Counted from the first letter of the stretch, positions 40,711 through 51,400 are shown. The stretch: DNA of 64,000 nt from Methylomonas koyamae (GCF_019669905.1 NZ_AP019777.1:2480001-2544000), one strand, 5' to 3'. Numbers and translations: made by a program. The notes: a model not told the origin generated them from the letters alone.

Positions 40711-42415
40711 GATCCGGCGCCTCGACGATCAATTTACGAAACATGCCGGTATCCATGTGGTACAGCAAATGGCAATGAAACGCCCATTCGCCCACCGCAT
40801 CGGCCGGCACGTCGACCACCGCAGTCGTCCCCGGCCGGACGTTGATAACGTGCTTTTTCGGATTGTATGCGCCGGCGCCGATATCCAGGTATTGCCACAA
40901 GCCGTGGATGTGGATCGGATGGTTCATCATGGTCTGGTTGACGTAACGAAAGCGCACCACTTCGCCTAACTTGACCCGAATCGGTTCGGCGTCGGCGTAT
41001 TTGACGTCGTCGAACGACCAGATATAGCGCCGCATGTCGCCGGTCAGCCGCAATTCGATTTCCCGGTCGGGCTTGCCCAGCGGCGTGGCGGTTTCGGCGC
41101 GTAAATCGCGGTAATCGAGGGTCTGATACGACGGAATTTCCGGCGGCATGGCGGCGTGATGGTGGCCGGCATGGGCGGCATGCTCCGCGGCCGGTTTGGC
41201 CGCTTCGAGATTCTCGCCAGCCTGGGAAGCATGGCCGCCGTATTCGGCGTGTTCGGCGTGTTCGGCATGTTCGAGATGATTATCACCTTGCGCCGCGTGT
41301 CCGGCGTGGGCGCCGCCCATATCCGCCATCGTCAACAAAGTGCGCGGCGTCGGCGGCGGCACCGGCGCCAGCCAATCCGCCCGCGGCGACAGACTGGCAT
41401 GAGCGTAACCGCTACGGTCCATTGCCTCGGCGAAAATGCTGTAAGCCCGTTCGGCCTGGGGTTGCACGATAACGTCGTAGGTTTCGGCGACGGCGATCCG
41501 GAATCCGTTAACGTTCAAAGGTTGCAGGTTTTGGCCGTCGGCGGCGATGACCTGCATCGTCAAACCCGGCATACGCACATCGAAATAGGTCATCGCCGAA
41601 GCGTTGATGAAGCGCAAGCGCACTCGTTCTCCGGGTTTGAACAAAAAATGCTGCGCCATCTGCGGGGTACGGCCGTTGACCAGGAAACGGTAGGTGGAAC
41701 CGTTGACGTCGGCCAGATCGGTCGGGTCCATCCGCATCTCTCCCCAGGCCAAACGATCGCTCAGGGTTTCCCGCAACCCGAGCCGTTCGATGTCGGCAAA
41801 GAAATCGCCGACCGTACGCTTCTGAAAATTGTAGTAATCGCTCTGCTTTTTCAGCCGCGCCAACGTGCGGTAAGGGTCGGCCTGCGGCCAATCCGACAGC
41901 AGCACCACGTAATCGCGGTCGGCTGCTGGCTGCGGCTGCGCCGACTCTATGATTAAAGCCCCGAACAAGCCCTGCTGCTCCTGCATGCCGGAATGGCCGT
42001 GGTACCAATAGGTGCCGTTCTGCTTGACCGGGAAACGGTAACTGAAACGGGCGCCGGGCGCTATGCCTTCGAAACTGATACCCGGTACGCCGTCCATCCG
42101 GTAGGGCAATTCGATTCCGTGCCAGTGTATCGAGGTCGGCTCCGACAGCCGGTTTTCGATATGCAACACCACGTCTTCGCCTTCGCGCCAATGCAAGGTC
42201 GGCCCCGGCAGACCGTCGTCGGCCAGAATGGCGGTCTGCGGTTCGCCGCCGATATCGACTCGTTTCTCGGCTATCGTCAAATGGTATTCCCCGGCTAAAG
42301 CCTGGCCGGCCAACACCATGCCCCAACCGATACCACGGATCAATTTCGAAACACGCTTAGCCGCCGACTTGGCAGGCGCGCTGCGGCTATCGGCTTGCCG
42401 GAAGTTAACGCGCAT
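40703..42415 (-). CDS. copA: Multicopper oxidase CopA (copper resistance)
   Basis: 570 residues. Copper-binding segments are intact: HWHG, WYHGHSGMQEQQG, HPIHIHG and HCHLLYHMDTGM, so the type 1, 2 and 3 sites should form. Between the second and third cupredoxin domains (about 355-430) lies a His/Met/Ala-rich insert (HAEHAEHAEYGGHA and HAGHHHAAMPP) that can bind extra copper. Signal-like N-terminus, periplasmic; oxidises Cu(I) or sequesters copper. Overlaps the small DUF4124 gene by 11 nt. Confidence 0.93.
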   Translation of the reverse strand: MRVNFRQADSRSAPAKSAAKRVSKLIRGIGWGMVLAGQALAGEYHLTIAEKRVDIGGEPQTAILADDGLPGPTLHWREGEDVVLHIENRLSEPTSIHWHGIELPYRMDGVPGISFEGIAPGARFSYRFPVKQNGTYWYHGHSGMQEQQGLFGALIIESAQPQPAADRDYVVLLSDWPQADPYRTLARLKKQSDYYNFQKRTVGDFFADIERLGLRETLSDRLAWGEMRMDPTDLADVNGSTYRFLVNGRTPQMAQHFLFKPGERVRLRFINASAMTYFDVRMPGLTMQVIAADGQNLQPLNVNGFRIAVAETYDVIVQPQAERAYSIFAEAMDRSGYAHASLSPRADWLAPVPPPTPRTLLTMADMGGAHAGHAAQGDNHLEHAEHAEHAEYGGHASQAGENLEAAKPAAEHAAHAGHHHAAMPPEIPSYQTLDYRDLRAETATPLGKPDREIELRLTGDMRRYIWSFDDVKYADAEPIRVKLGEVVRFRYVNQTMMNHPIHIHGLWQYLDIGAGAYNPKKHVINVRPGTTAVVDVPADAVGEWAFHCHLLYHMDTGMFRKLIVEAPDRE

Positions 42416-42767
42416 CTTCCGGCATCTGCGGTGCCTGCCACTCGCCGCGTTGGCGGGCCTCGTCGACGGTTTTCCAGCCGGCGGCGACTTCCTGTTGGGT
42501 GATGCCCAGCCGCTGCAACAACGAATCCAGCAACGAATCGGCGGCAGCCGGCGCCGAAACCGGTGCGGCTTTGCCGGCAGACTTGGCGGCCGGCAGCTCG
42601 GTAATGACCAGGGCGCCGTTGATCGGTTTCACTTCGCCCTTGGCGCATTTTTCGGCGTCGTCGGTATACAACGTCTTACCTGCCACCACACATTTGATCG
42701 GTTCGGCCGCTACCGGCATTACTGCCGCCAGCATCATGGCCGCACTCAGTATTTTGACGAGTTGCAT
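42405..42767 (-). CDS. Secreted DUF4124-type small protein heading the copper operon
   Basis: 120 residues from ATG 42767, which has TCGGAGG 6 bases upstream; the longer frame to 42890 has no site. Signal peptide (LVKILSAAMMLAAVMPVAAE), then a DUF4124-like KCVVAGKTLYTDDAEKCAKGEVKPING and a proline/alanine linker to a helical C-terminus. It overlaps copA, so it is the first gene of the operon. Role unknown; two Cys could bind copper. Confidence 0.7.
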   Translation of the reverse strand: MQLVKILSAAMMLAAVMPVAAEPIKCVVAGKTLYTDDAEKCAKGEVKPINGALVITELPAAKSAGKAAPVSAPAAADSLLDSLLQRLGITQQEVAAGWKTVDEARQRGEWQAPQMPEDAR

Positions 42768-42918
42768 CGCTGCCTCCGAAAACCGCCGCTTAGCCGTGGC
42801 CCAATCGAGCGCGGATCGAACCGCAACCGCCGGGAACCGGGTTTGGAACTTTTCCCAATCGAACCCACTCCCCCAACCGCTGCCGGACAAAATCGCCGCT
42901 TCGGCCTACGGGAAAGAA

Positions 42919-43047
42919 ATGAAATTAATCGTTGCACTGATGATAGCCGCAATTGCCTACTTGGCTCTACGCCTGATCGCCGAATTGGCCGGAGAACTGG
43001 CCGAATTCGCCGTCGAGGCGTGGCAGCATGGGCAAACGGAAAAGTAA
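42919..43047 (+). CDS. Small single-pass membrane peptide
   Basis: 42 residues from ATG 42919, preceded by GGGAAAG. One TM helix (LIVALMIAAIAYLALRLIAEL) and an acidic/amphipathic tail. It diverges from the copper operon. Start and size make it plausible; no family recognised. Confidence 0.4.
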   Translation: MKLIVALMIAAIAYLALRLIAELAGELAEFAVEAWQHGQTEK

Positions 43048-43518
43048 GGCTTTTTTTATTTGGTCGTTTGGTAGGCATTTGCGCTGCCGCTCATTCGGTT
43101 GGCTTTGGCACTGGCGCATTCGCCATTGTGTTCTCGGCGGACCGCAAGGATTTCCTTCCTTGCGGTTATCGCCCAGTGTAAACGAGAGCCTAGCGACGAT
43201 TCGTCGATGGGGGAGTTACTTGGTATGTACTTCGATGAGCGCTGTTTGTAAGCCCAAATTTCCTGCTTAGAAACATCGAATCAGTTTTGTTTTAAGATCG
43301 CTACCGGCCAAAAGCTGACCATCGCGCTTTGGCTTCAGTGACCGCACTGGAATGGATAGCCGCTTGATAGCATTTAGATTGCTCGACCGGAGCAGGTTTT
43401 GCGTAGCCTCGATGCAGCGTTAGCGGAATCGAGGGTGTCGCCCATCCGTCATCAGACTAGTCTCGGCAAACTTTAAGGGTGTTGGCCTTCGAATCCTCGA
43501 TTCCATCGAGGCTACTTG
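43048..43518. other. Intergenic stretch without a gene; hairpin at 43141-43166
   Basis: About 470 bp with no supported gene. ACCGCAAGGA (43141-43150) pairs perfectly with TCCTTGCGGT (43157-43166) over 6 nt without a T-run. A paired REP element follows at 43403-43515. The rest shows nothing recognisable. Confidence 0.5.
43403..43515. repeat. BIME-like pair of inverted REP units
   Basis: GTAGCCTCGATG (43403-43414) is the exact inverse of CATCGAGGCTAC (43504-43515). Each side also folds on itself: CCTCGAT/ATCGAGG at 43407-43434 with a 14-nt loop and CCTCGAT-TCC-ATCGAGG at 43495-43511. The layout matches bacterial interspersed mosaic elements made of two opposed REPs. It ends 4 bp from the NACHT gene stop and may stabilise or end its mRNA. 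Confidence 0.75.
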
Positions 43519-45849
43519 CTAAAGTGCTTTAACTGCTAACAACAGTTCGTCTTTACTAACTGACGGTGCATTAAGTATTTTCTCAACACGATTTGTATTC
43601 TTTCTCACTGGATGTACAACTTGATTAAAGATTCTTACAAATCCATGTTTTTCCATAAGGCTTAATACTGGTGGAATGTAGTCCGCAACATCGTTTTTAG
43701 TTATACCTCGACTAAATGCCAAAATTTTTCGTCCAGCGCCGGATTGACGATAAAGTTTTCTAAGTATCGTCAATAACGCTTTTACCTGTGGCTCCAAATC
43801 GGATTGGAGAACTGCGCTGGTAGTGCCCATATTATCAAATTCAAACACCTCACATGACTTCTCAAATAACTTTTCTGGCAACCCCATTTCATTTGCAACA
43901 CCTCCAATTCTGTTAATGATGCAGTTTCGAAAAGTAACATCAAAATCAATGCTGAGTGCTCCGACTGATACTTCATCAATCACGCAGTTTAAGAAAGTGA
44001 CCTTACGAAAGTTACAATCTTCTAAATCTAGTCTTTGAAATAAAGCTGATTCAATAACTATTCCATAACAATCTAAAATATGTTCTTCTTCCTTTGCCAT
44101 TTCCGCAGAAACAGCAAAGCAATCTGCAATGAGCTGCAAATTAGCAGGCGTTTTTACTTCATTAGATAACCGTTCAACGATTGAAAAAGGAGTGGAGCTT
44201 GTAGCACCATTTCGCCTTAGTAAATATGAAGTCATACTCACGGACTTAGACGAAATTGCTGATAGAGGTGCGGGCCCTATATTTGAGTATTGTCCCCAAA
44301 TAACGCGTGCAAGAGCTCCACCTTGTAACGCGGCTAACATATCCTGATCCACAAATGATCTGGAACCCGCTTCTTGGTCACGCTGAGTTAACCCTGGTAA
44401 TCTCTGCAATTGGGCCAATACGCCTTCACCAGCTGATTGCTCCGTCTCAATGTTATAAGTAGTTGCTAAATCATTCCCTGTAATTGGCCCATTTCCAGAT
44501 GGAAGAGATCTAACAAAAAAAGCAAGCCGCTCCATTACGCACCTTAAAACTTGAGCATCCATTACCGATCGCTCCAGCTCTGATTCTCGATGAGCAATTT
44601 TTGAAATAAATGCATCCCAAGCATACCCATATCCCTCCGAAGAATCTATATCAAGTATTTCATTCAAAAGATTATTTTGGATTAAGTATGAAAGAATCAA
44701 AGGCTTTCGTGGCAGCCAGTCTGGCAAAGGGTGTTCAATTCCATTCTTTTTTAAAAATGAATTTGCGCCATCTTCTGTAAACTCATCCAATCTGACTAAT
44801 CTATAGTTATCTCCTGTAATTCCCAATGCATGCTTTAATTCTGACATGTTGTCAAAATAATGATCTCTACCGCATATTAATGCGCCTAACCCTGTAGGTA
44901 GTTTTGTCAAAAAATCCCTAACTCCTGTTAGCGCCATTCGTCTTCCTTCTTTCATGAAATTAATATCATCTTTCCTTACAATGGCTTGAGAGGCCACCTC
45001 GTCAAAACCATCCAACAACAAACAAGCAACACCCGCTCGCCAAGCAATAACTAAATCTTCCTTCGGAGTAAAACCAATGGATCTAGCATGACGCTCAAGT
45101 ATCTCATCGAAGTATTCTTGCCCCCAATGTTCACGTAGGTTTAAGCATATCGGCACTAAAGAATGCTCGGAAGTTCGATATTTTGACGCGATAATTCTGA
45201 ATATTTCTCTAGTTGTTAAGCTCTTGCCCGCACCAAATGGTGCAACCAATATTACAACGTAGCCTTCTTCTATCAGGTGACATATCTCTTTTATATCAGT
45301 AGGAGTATGTCGCTCCTCAACATGACTTCCTTTTTTTCCGTTAACCATTACAGATTCGACAATCACCATCGGCAATGTAGCGTAGGCATCATCGCTTATT
45401 GTGACTGAGTTATCTGATGGATTGCGAGCAGAGCCAAATGAAGCAACTTCTCGCCTAGACAGATACGATCTACCGTCGAAAAAGCGCTGTTTAAACTGCT
45501 CAAGAGTTAAAACAGTTACATTATTTTTTCTGGCATGTCCGATATGTTCAGCATCAAGTTGCTTAGATGTAATTAGCCACTTGGAAACTGCTAGTGCTGT
45601 TTTACGCTCGATGGTTTCCGCTGCATTCAACTTTTTTGTATCACTCTTCGCCTTCTCAAGTTTTGTACTCGTTGTTACCATAATCAGATGGGTAACGTCC
45701 CTTAGTCTTGCGATGCCGTCAAGTTCACGTACAACTGGATCATTTGGATAATGACTTGGCTGACACGAGCCCGACTCTAATCCCCAAACAGCCTCAGCAA
45801 TCCATCTAACCTCAGCTTCAAATTGCATATTTACTTTATAGGTTCCCAT
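43519..45849 (-). CDS. NACHT-domain NTPase with N-terminal nuclease-like domain (candidate NLR-like antiphage protein)
   Basis: 776 residues. N-terminal domain (1-130) has a restriction-endonuclease-like ELDGIARLRDVTHLIMVTTST followed by a K/D-rich helix; the usual second acidic catalytic residue seems replaced (IMV). The NACHT P-loop domain has Walker A APFGAGKS (203-210), Walker B CLLLDGFDEV (276-285) and GALICGRDHYF as sensor. The C-terminal half includes short repeated strands (FQRLDLEDCNFRKVTFLNCVID) reminiscent of pentapeptide repeats, then a helical tail. Bacterial NACHT proteins act as phage sensors. AT-rich, single gene, unlike its neighbours, so probably acquired. A second Met at residue 8 could be the true start. 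Confidence 0.8.
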   Translation of the reverse strand: MGTYKVNMQFEAEVRWIAEAVWGLESGSCQPSHYPNDPVVRELDGIARLRDVTHLIMVTTSTKLEKAKSDTKKLNAAETIERKTALAVSKWLITSKQLDAEHIGHARKNNVTVLTLEQFKQRFFDGRSYLSRREVASFGSARNPSDNSVTISDDAYATLPMVIVESVMVNGKKGSHVEERHTPTDIKEICHLIEEGYVVILVAPFGAGKSLTTREIFRIIASKYRTSEHSLVPICLNLREHWGQEYFDEILERHARSIGFTPKEDLVIAWRAGVACLLLDGFDEVASQAIVRKDDINFMKEGRRMALTGVRDFLTKLPTGLGALICGRDHYFDNMSELKHALGITGDNYRLVRLDEFTEDGANSFLKKNGIEHPLPDWLPRKPLILSYLIQNNLLNEILDIDSSEGYGYAWDAFISKIAHRESELERSVMDAQVLRCVMERLAFFVRSLPSGNGPITGNDLATTYNIETEQSAGEGVLAQLQRLPGLTQRDQEAGSRSFVDQDMLAALQGGALARVIWGQYSNIGPAPLSAISSKSVSMTSYLLRRNGATSSTPFSIVERLSNEVKTPANLQLIADCFAVSAEMAKEEEHILDCYGIVIESALFQRLDLEDCNFRKVTFLNCVIDEVSVGALSIDFDVTFRNCIINRIGGVANEMGLPEKLFEKSCEVFEFDNMGTTSAVLQSDLEPQVKALLTILRKLYRQSGAGRKILAFSRGITKNDVADYIPPVLSLMEKHGFVRIFNQVVHPVRKNTNRVEKILNAPSVSKDELLLAVKAL

Positions 45850-46725
45850 ATGGCTCTGTTATTAAATGCTAAGTTATTGAATTCGAAATGTATGATTACG
45901 CAAGCTAATCGTAATTACAATCTGAATAGGAGATTGCTTGCCGACTCTTGTCATTGCAAATTATGGTCTTTCCGGCAGTTTTGGCTCGCCCAATAAAACA
46001 ATTCTATTACCTCTCTAGGACTCCCTCGATACACCCTATACTCATCTGACCAGATACTCGGCGATTTTGGCATGAACCGGCAACGTTTCGAGTTGAGAAA
46101 CAGGATCGGGCGTTGGCGTTACTGCACAGGCTGTGCGGCCTGGCGTCGCTACTTGACGTTGACGAGCCAGCTACTAACGTAGTGCTCGCTATTCGCAACG
46201 CAATCAGCAGAATTACTATGGCAAAGGAAGTTTCGAATCTAGCCATCAATTTATCGGCAAGTGTCGAAAATCCTTCGCCAGAATTTTTACATTCATCACG
46301 AGCATACAGCCCTCATAATTCCCCGCGCCCAACCCCAAGCATAAAAACTGATTCGCCGCATAAGAGTAGCATCGATCTCCTTTCAGCGGGCTTTGCCAAC
46401 GGAACGCAGGCCCGGATCGGTTTGGGTTATGTAATTCCTGCACAAGCCATGAAAAACCGGCGGTTTAGCTTTCCGCAAAACTCGGCTTACCCTCCCCTTC
46501 GCCAATGTCATTAAATTTGGAACACACCGGCTTGTTCAAATCCTGTAGGAGCGGGCCATGCCTGCGACCGAAGCGTTTTATCACGAGCATGGCCCGCTCC
46601 TACCATCCCTAACTTAACGACATTGCCCCCTTCGCCGGCGGCAAACCCTTCAATTTTTGGGTTAACTCCGATTCGCTGCTATCTTGTTGGGCAACCTTTT
46701 CCATACTCCGCGGAGGATACGTTTT
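45850..46725. other. Intergenic stretch of 876 bp without a supported gene
   Basis: AT content changes here from the NACHT gene to core. A 133-codon + frame at 46113-46514 has no domain or ribosome site and is rejected. The only clear structure is the REP hairpin at 46545-46603. A ribosome site GGAGGAT (46709-46715) belongs to the next gene. Confidence 0.4.
46545..46603. repeat. REP-type inverted repeat, 17-bp arms
   Basis: GTAGGAGCGGGCCATGC (46545-46561) and GCATGGCCCGCTCCTAC (46587-46603) are perfect inverse copies around a 25-bp centre, the layout of a REP/BIME unit begun by GTAG. Similar GC-rich hairpins occur at 2279 and 7589. Confidence 0.8.
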
Positions 46726-48387
46726 ATGTGGCCGAACAAATCACTGTTACTCGCGACCGTCGTTGCCTCGCTTGCCGCTTGCAGCGCGGTGCCCACCTCC
46801 GATACGCCTGCCGGAGCGGAGCCGGCGCCAAGCGCGCATTTCCGGATTCTGCAGGTTAACGACTCCTACAAAATCGAGGGTTTGGAAAACGGCGGCGTCG
46901 GCGGCTTCGCCCGCTTGCGTACCCTGCGCCAACAATTGCAGGCCGATGCTACCCCGGTATTGCTGTTGCACGGCGGCGATTTTTTGTTTCCGTCGGTGAT
47001 GAGCAAATACCTACAGGCCGATGCGATGGTCCAGGTCATGAATTTGCTCGACGGCGCGCCGGCCGCATTCGATAACGAGATGATGGCGGTGTTCGGCAAC
47101 CACGAGTTCGATACGCCGGACGCCGGGGTCTTGCTGCGGCGGATCGTGCAATCCGACTTTAGCTGGATTTCGTCCAACACCCGTTTCAATTTCAGCGAAA
47201 GCGCGACAGCGGAGCCGTTCGGCAAACGCCTGCCGCAGGTGCACGACGTGTTGGTCAAACAAATCGGCGGTGCCAAGGTCGGATTTTTTGGCATTAAGCT
47301 GGATAGCCGCAAACAGCCCTATATCGAATTCGACTACGACCTGCCGGCCCGGCGCACCGCCATTCGTAGCGCAATAGACCGCTTGAAAAGTCAGGGCGCG
47401 GCGGCAATCGTCGCCCTGACCCACCAGGATTTCGACCAGGACCAATGGTTGGCGCGCGAGTATCCGGAAGTGAATTTGATCGTCGGCGGCCACGAGCACT
47501 TTTTTATCGAAAAACAGATCGGCAACACTTGGATTACCAAGGCCGACGCCGACAATAAAAGCGCCATCGTCCACGACGTTTACCTCGCCGGCGGCAAGGT
47601 CAGCAGCAGCCACCGCAAAGTCGATCTGGACCAAACCATCGCCAAAGACCCGCAGGTGGCGGCCGAAGTCGAGCGCCAGTTGCAGCGGCTGGCCGGCCTG
47701 TTCGACAAGCAAGGCAAAGACCTGAAACAGGTACTGGGCTACACCGAGCATCTGCTGGAAGGGGTGGAACCGGCGGTGCGCGGCCGGGAAACCGCGCTCG
47801 GCAATTTCCTGGCCGACACGATGCGGGAGCGGATGCAAACCGACATCGCCTTTACCAACGGCGGCGGCATCCGCATCAACGACAACATCCCGCCCGGCCC
47901 GGTCACGCTGTACGACATGGAAGGCTTGTTTTATTACGACAACAAACTGGTCAGCTTCGCGTTGACCGGGCAGCAACTGTTGGACGTGCTGAATAATTCG
48001 GTATCGAAAACCCATTTGGGCGACGGCCGCTTTCTGCAAGTATCCGGCATCCGCTTCGGCTACCACGCCGAGCCCCAAGCCGACGGCGGCGTCAAGTATC
48101 GGGTCGAAGCCGGCGACGTGCGGATCAAGCCGCGCGGCGCTAAACAAGACCAGGCGCTGGATTTGCGCAAAACCTATAGCGTCGCCAGCACCGATTTCAT
48201 TTGGGAACACGGTTCCAGCGACGGCTATGAGATTTTCGGCAAAGGCGAAGGCAAAACCAGCCCGCGCCGGCTGGACGACGGCACGGCTATCGGTTTCCGC
48301 CAAACCGTGGAAACGGCGCTGGCCAAATTGCCGCAGCGTACGATTACCCAACGCGTCGAAGGCCGCATCGTCCGGCTGGCACCCTAA
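46726..48387 (+). CDS. 5'-nucleotidase-family lipoprotein (metallophosphatase)
   Basis: 553 residues from ATG 46726, which follows GGAGGAT by 10 bases. Lipoprotein signal with lipobox LAAC near residue 19. Metallophosphatase motifs: FRILQVNDSYKIEG, LLLHGGDFLFPSVM, VFGNHEFDTPD, ALTHQDFDQD, LIVGGHEHFF. The 5'-nucleotidase C-terminal domain has ALGNFLADTMRERMQTDIAFTNGGGIR. It should hydrolyse nucleotides or related phosphate esters on the outside of the inner membrane. Substrate not resolvable. Confidence 0.88.
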   Translation: MWPNKSLLLATVVASLAACSAVPTSDTPAGAEPAPSAHFRILQVNDSYKIEGLENGGVGGFARLRTLRQQLQADATPVLLLHGGDFLFPSVMSKYLQADAMVQVMNLLDGAPAAFDNEMMAVFGNHEFDTPDAGVLLRRIVQSDFSWISSNTRFNFSESATAEPFGKRLPQVHDVLVKQIGGAKVGFFGIKLDSRKQPYIEFDYDLPARRTAIRSAIDRLKSQGAAAIVALTHQDFDQDQWLAREYPEVNLIVGGHEHFFIEKQIGNTWITKADADNKSAIVHDVYLAGGKVSSSHRKVDLDQTIAKDPQVAAEVERQLQRLAGLFDKQGKDLKQVLGYTEHLLEGVEPAVRGRETALGNFLADTMRERMQTDIAFTNGGGIRINDNIPPGPVTLYDMEGLFYYDNKLVSFALTGQQLLDVLNNSVSKTHLGDGRFLQVSGIRFGYHAEPQADGGVKYRVEAGDVRIKPRGAKQDQALDLRKTYSVASTDFIWEHGSSDGYEIFGKGEGKTSPRRLDDGTAIGFRQTVETALAKLPQRTITQRVEGRIVRLAP

Positions 48388-48443
48388 TCCGCCGCTCCGC
48401 TGCCTCCAAAACCAGCCCGCTTACCGCCCACCTTGGAGAGACC

Positions 48444-51400
48444 ATGGCTCAGCCCCGCTACTACTTCGCCGACGACGAACGCTTCGTCGTCGAGCAATAC
48501 AACGACTGCACCGCGTTTGCCAGTTTCCTGCCCGGCATCGCCGGCGTATCGGGCCGGCCGGCCTGGGCGTTTTACGTCAACCGCGGCCAGGCCGTTGCCA
48601 GTTTCGGCGTGCGTAACAAAGACGGTGCGTTTCTGGAGTTCTTTCCGGCCGACAAGGCTTACCAACTGACCCCGGCCCGCGGCTTCCGCACCTTTTTAAA
48701 AATTTCCGGCGGCGCTGCCGTTTGTTGTTACGAGCCGTTCCAACGCGGCGCCGCGGCGGATGTGGTGCAACGGCTGAGCGTGACGCCGCACGAAGTCGGC
48801 GTCGAGGAAATCAATCCCGGCCTGGGCTTGAGTATCCGCGCCGATATGTTCACGCTACCCGAGGCCAATGTCGCCGGCCTGGTTCGCCGGGTGGAAATCG
48901 GCAATATTTCCAGCCAAAGCCAGCGCATCGAAATCGTCGACGGCTTGCCACAAGTCTTGCCTTATGCGATGAACCAATGGATTTTAAAATTCATGAGCCG
49001 CACGTCGGAGGCTTTTATGCGCGTCGAAGGCGTAGCAGAAGATCTGCCGTTTTACCGGCTCAAAGTCTGGCCGACCGATTCGCCGCAAGTGGAACCTGTC
49101 ACCGCCGGCAATTTCTTTTTCGGTTGCAGTGGCGGCCGGCTGCATCGGGTTATCGTCGATCCGGAACGGGTATTCGGGTTGGCCGGCGATTTCTCCAACG
49201 CGGAACGCTTCTTTAGCGATGCGCCGCTGGATTTGCAGAACCAGGTCGCCGCCAACCAGACGCCGGCGGCCTTTCAGACCTTGACGCTGGAATTGCAGCC
49301 GGGGCAAAGCCGGGTGTTTTACGCCGTTTACGGCCACGCCGAATCGCTGGCGGCATATCAAGCCTTCGTCGGCCAGGCCGCCTGCCGCGACCAATATTTC
49401 GAGGCCAAACGCGAGGCTAACCGGGGCTTGATCGCGCAAATTAGCCGCAAAGCGTTTACCGCGACCGCCCTACCCTTGTTCGATGGCCACGTCCGCCAAT
49501 GCTATCTGGATAACGGTTTGCGCGGCGGCTTTCCGCTGCCGGTTCCGGGCGGCAAACTGTTGTATTTGTTCGGCCGCAAACACGGGGATCTGGAACGCGA
49601 CTACAACGACTTCTTGTTGCAGGACACGCCGTATTCGGAAGGCAACGGCGACTTTCGCGACGTGTTGCAAAACCGCCGCGTCGACCTGTTTTTCGAACCG
49701 GGCTTGGCCGGGCAAAACATCCGTTATTTCTTCAACTTGATTCAACCGGACGGTTACAACCCCTGCGCCTTGCGCAACACGCGCTTTGCCGTCGCCGCGC
49801 CGCAGGCGTTGGCGGCGCATTGCGCCGAAATTCCGGAGCTGGCAGCCTTACTTAATACCGAATTCAAATACGCCGAGCTCTGGCAATTATTGGCCGGCCA
49901 TGACGCGGCTGACGAAATGATCGGCGCCATTCTCGCCGCGGCGCAGGAAGTGGCCGATGCCGAATTCGACCGCGGTTATTGGTCCGACCATTGGACGTAT
50001 CTGGTCGATTTGCTGCTCAATTACCGGGCGATATTCCCGGAGCAGTTGCCCGCGCTATTGCTGGAAGCCGATTACACCTTTTTCGACCCGACCCATTACG
50101 TCGCCCCGCGCGCGCAAAAATACCGGCTTACCGGCGACGGCTTACGCCAATACGGCGCCGTACAATTCAGCGCCGAGAAAAAAGCCTTGATCGAATCGCG
50201 TAGCGGCCGGCGTTACCAGGTGCGTGCCGACCACGGCCGCGGCGGCATCGTCCGCACCACATTGCTGGGCAAAATCCTGACCTTGGTCGCCAACAAACTG
50301 GCGACGTTGGACCCGGCCGGCATCGGCATCGAAATGGAAGCCGACCGGCCCGGCTGGTGCGACGCCTTGAACGGCCTGCCCGGCATCCTCGGCTCGGCGG
50401 TCAACGAAACCATAGAACTGAAGCGGCTGATCGATGTAACCTTGCCGTTATTGGCCGAAGTAAGCGTCAGCGAGTTGCCGCTGCCGGCCGAGTTGGCCGA
50501 TTTCGTCGCCGACTTGAACCGTTTGCTGGACCAACCCGAGCTGACGCCGCACCGGTTCTGGCAGGAAAGCGGCGCCGCGAAGGAGGCTTACCGCCGGCAA
50601 GTGTTCATGGGCTTTGCCGGCGCCGAAAAAGCGCTAAGTCTGGATTGGCTGCACGGTTTTTTCGAAAAAGCCTCGGCCCATCTGGCCGCCGCTGCCGCCA
50701 GAGCCGAATCCGCCGCCGGCATAAATACTTACTATACCTACAGCGCCGAGGACTACTGCACCCAGGCGGACGGCAGCGTCGAGGTTAAGCGTTTTCGCGC
50801 GGCGCCGCTGCCGCCGTTTCTGGAAGGTTTCGTGCACGCCTTGCGGATTGCCGATCCGCAGTCGGCCCGCCGCCTGTATCAAGCGGCACGCAATTCCGAG
50901 CTGTACGACCGCAAACTGGGGATGTACCGCTTGAATGCCCCGCTCGGCGATCAAGCGTTAGAGTTGGGCCGGATCGGCGTCTTCAATTACGGCTGGCTGG
51001 AAAACGGCTCGATCTTCCTGCACATGCATTACAAATTCGTGTTGGAAATGCTGCGCGCCGGCCTGGTCGACGAGTTTTACGCCGACATCGAACGCTTGTT
51101 GGTCGCGTTTCGCCCGCCCGAACAATACAAACGCAATCCGGTCGAAAATTCCAGCTTTCTGGTCAGCAGCGGCTTCGGCGTCGATCCGCGCCAACACGGC
51201 CGCGGCTGCGTTGCCCGCTTGTCCGGTTCGACGGTGGAACTGCTGCAACTTTGGACCTATCTGTTTTTCGGCGATGCGCCGTTCATTAGCGGCGACGGCG
51301 AGTTGCGTTTCCAACCCAAGCCGGTGTTGGCGGCCAGACTGTTTTCCGACTGCGAACGCAGCGCGGCGCCGTTCGCGACGGCAGAAACCTTGCCGGCCGC

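Noticed and set aside
43028..43270. 80-codon + frame covering a hairpin
   Set aside because: It runs through the perfect stem at 43141-43166 and overlaps the small membrane peptide end; no domain.
46113..46514. 133-codon frame after the NACHT gene
   Set aside because: No ribosome site or domain; composition looks like non-coding spacer.
47011..48351. Long antisense frame opposite the 5'-nucleotidase gene
   Set aside because: A mirror of a high-GC coding sequence with strong family motifs on the other strand. Several similar long shadows exist, for example at 8965-10137 and 60463-61599.
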